Source: a virus. From it: a stretch of 23,043 bases of DNA. The stretch lies in the IMG/VR virus record IMGVR_UViG_3300017763_000215, positions 1 through 23,043 of that record; one strand, 5' to 3'. Both the position numbers and the translations under genes were made by a program. The number at the start of each line of letters is the position of its first letter. Position 1 is the stretch's first letter. Under the pieces are notes generated by a model. That model had not been told where the DNA came from. It ran no database searches and was given only the letters and a program-made list of their open reading frames with translations. Below, piece after piece: positions 22,747-23,043 of this stretch.

Positions 22747-22770
22747 CAATTTTATATAAGGATTGATGTA

Positions 22771-23043
22771 ATGAGTAGAGCAAGAAATTTTGCAGACTTG
22801 ATAAACAGCCCAAAAGGCAGGCATGTTACGACTGCAAGTTCTGGAAATGTTACGCTTAACCTAAGTGGTAACAACTCATTTTTTGACGCTGGCACAACGA
22901 CAGCGGCAACCGCCGTTACCTTTGGCACACCTGACACAACAATCAGGCGTTTTACTTATTCATTTATTCCGGGTTATACCTCTGCTGCAAGCTCAGTAGA
23001 CGACATAGATACTTGGCGTCTTGATTCAAGTATGAAGCTAACC
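22771..23043 (+). CDS. N-terminal part of a tail-region protein (runs off window)
   Basis: Open for 91 codons from ATG 22771 to the last base. AAGGA (22758-22762) is eight bases upstream. The start MSRARNFADLINSPKGRHV is a common leader of marine phage tail or collar proteins, typically followed by beta-rich repeats. What follows here (SGNVTLNLSGNNSFFDAGTTTA) is Thr/Ser/Gly-rich and beta-like. It is probably another tail fibre or tail-associated virion protein; the rest is not in the window. Confidence 0.7.
   Translation, partial: MSRARNFADLINSPKGRHVTTASSGNVTLNLSGNNSFFDAGTTTAATAVTFGTPDTTIRRFTYSFIPGYTSAASSVDDIDTWRLDSSMKLT

Noticed and set aside
1-23043. tRNA genes, CRISPR arrays, insertion sequences, integrase or attachment sites
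   Set aside because: I found no cloverleaf with a CCA-proximal acceptor, no regularly spaced identical repeats with unique spacers, no transposase or recombinase motif, and no long terminal direct repeat. The only tandem repeats are protein-coding (propeller, fibre, Gly/Ser tract).

Overview
The window is a stretch of a tailed double-stranded DNA phage genome: the packaging and virion-assembly block of a short-tailed (podovirus-like) phage. Every supported gene is on the + strand. Most neighbours overlap by 1 to 29 bases through ATGA or TAATG joins, or sit within a few bases of each other. Gene content and gene 'accents' (terminase, T7 gp8-type connector, tail tubular A/B-type proteins, gp13/14/15/16-like virion proteins, tiny Lys-rich ORFs, leaders such as MSRARNFADL and MLAAIGGGSSRGFGFG) resemble uncultured marine podoviruses. 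A marine, possibly alphaproteobacterial, host is my inference and is not shown by the sequence. No integrase, RNA polymerase, DNA polymerase, endolysin or holin is visible.

Layout. (1) 1-1265: the 3' end of a Cys-rich gene, two small Cys4 zinc-ribbon proteins, a DUF6378-like protein and a probable small terminase. (2) 1252-2805: large terminase. (3) 2873-4945: a T7 gp13-like (DUF2833) protein, two marine-phage-type small/low-complexity proteins, and a run of four tiny basic ORFs (51, 11, 51 and 100 aa; the last is DUF6321-like). (4) 4938-8873: portal/connector, Bbp19-like protein, scaffold, a strong intrinsic terminator plus structured leader, major capsid protein, and a small probable capsid-associated protein followed by a GC-rich hairpin. 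(5) 8924-11747: tail tubular A-like adaptor and tubular B-like nozzle. (6) 11744-18999: internal/ejection proteins of 142, 580, 709, 47 and 955 aa. (7) 19036-23043: T7-type tail fibre, an AT-rich gene for a seven-bladed FG-GAP-like beta-propeller, and the start of another tail protein that runs off the window. The longest stretch without a gene is 179 bases (7573-7751), described below.

How the parts work together. TerS/TerL package DNA through the connector into a procapsid built from scaffold and capsid protein. The tubular A and B proteins close the head and form the short tail. The 142/580/709/955-aa proteins probably lie inside the capsid and are ejected with DNA. The fibre and propeller proteins probably recognise the cell surface.

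Most notable: the complete seven-repeat propeller in an AT-rich cassette; a HhH-GPD (endonuclease III-like) signature with correctly spaced Lys and Asp inside a virion protein; a 47-aa GTG-start gene hidden across a gene end; and an 11-codon ORF with its own ribosome binding site.
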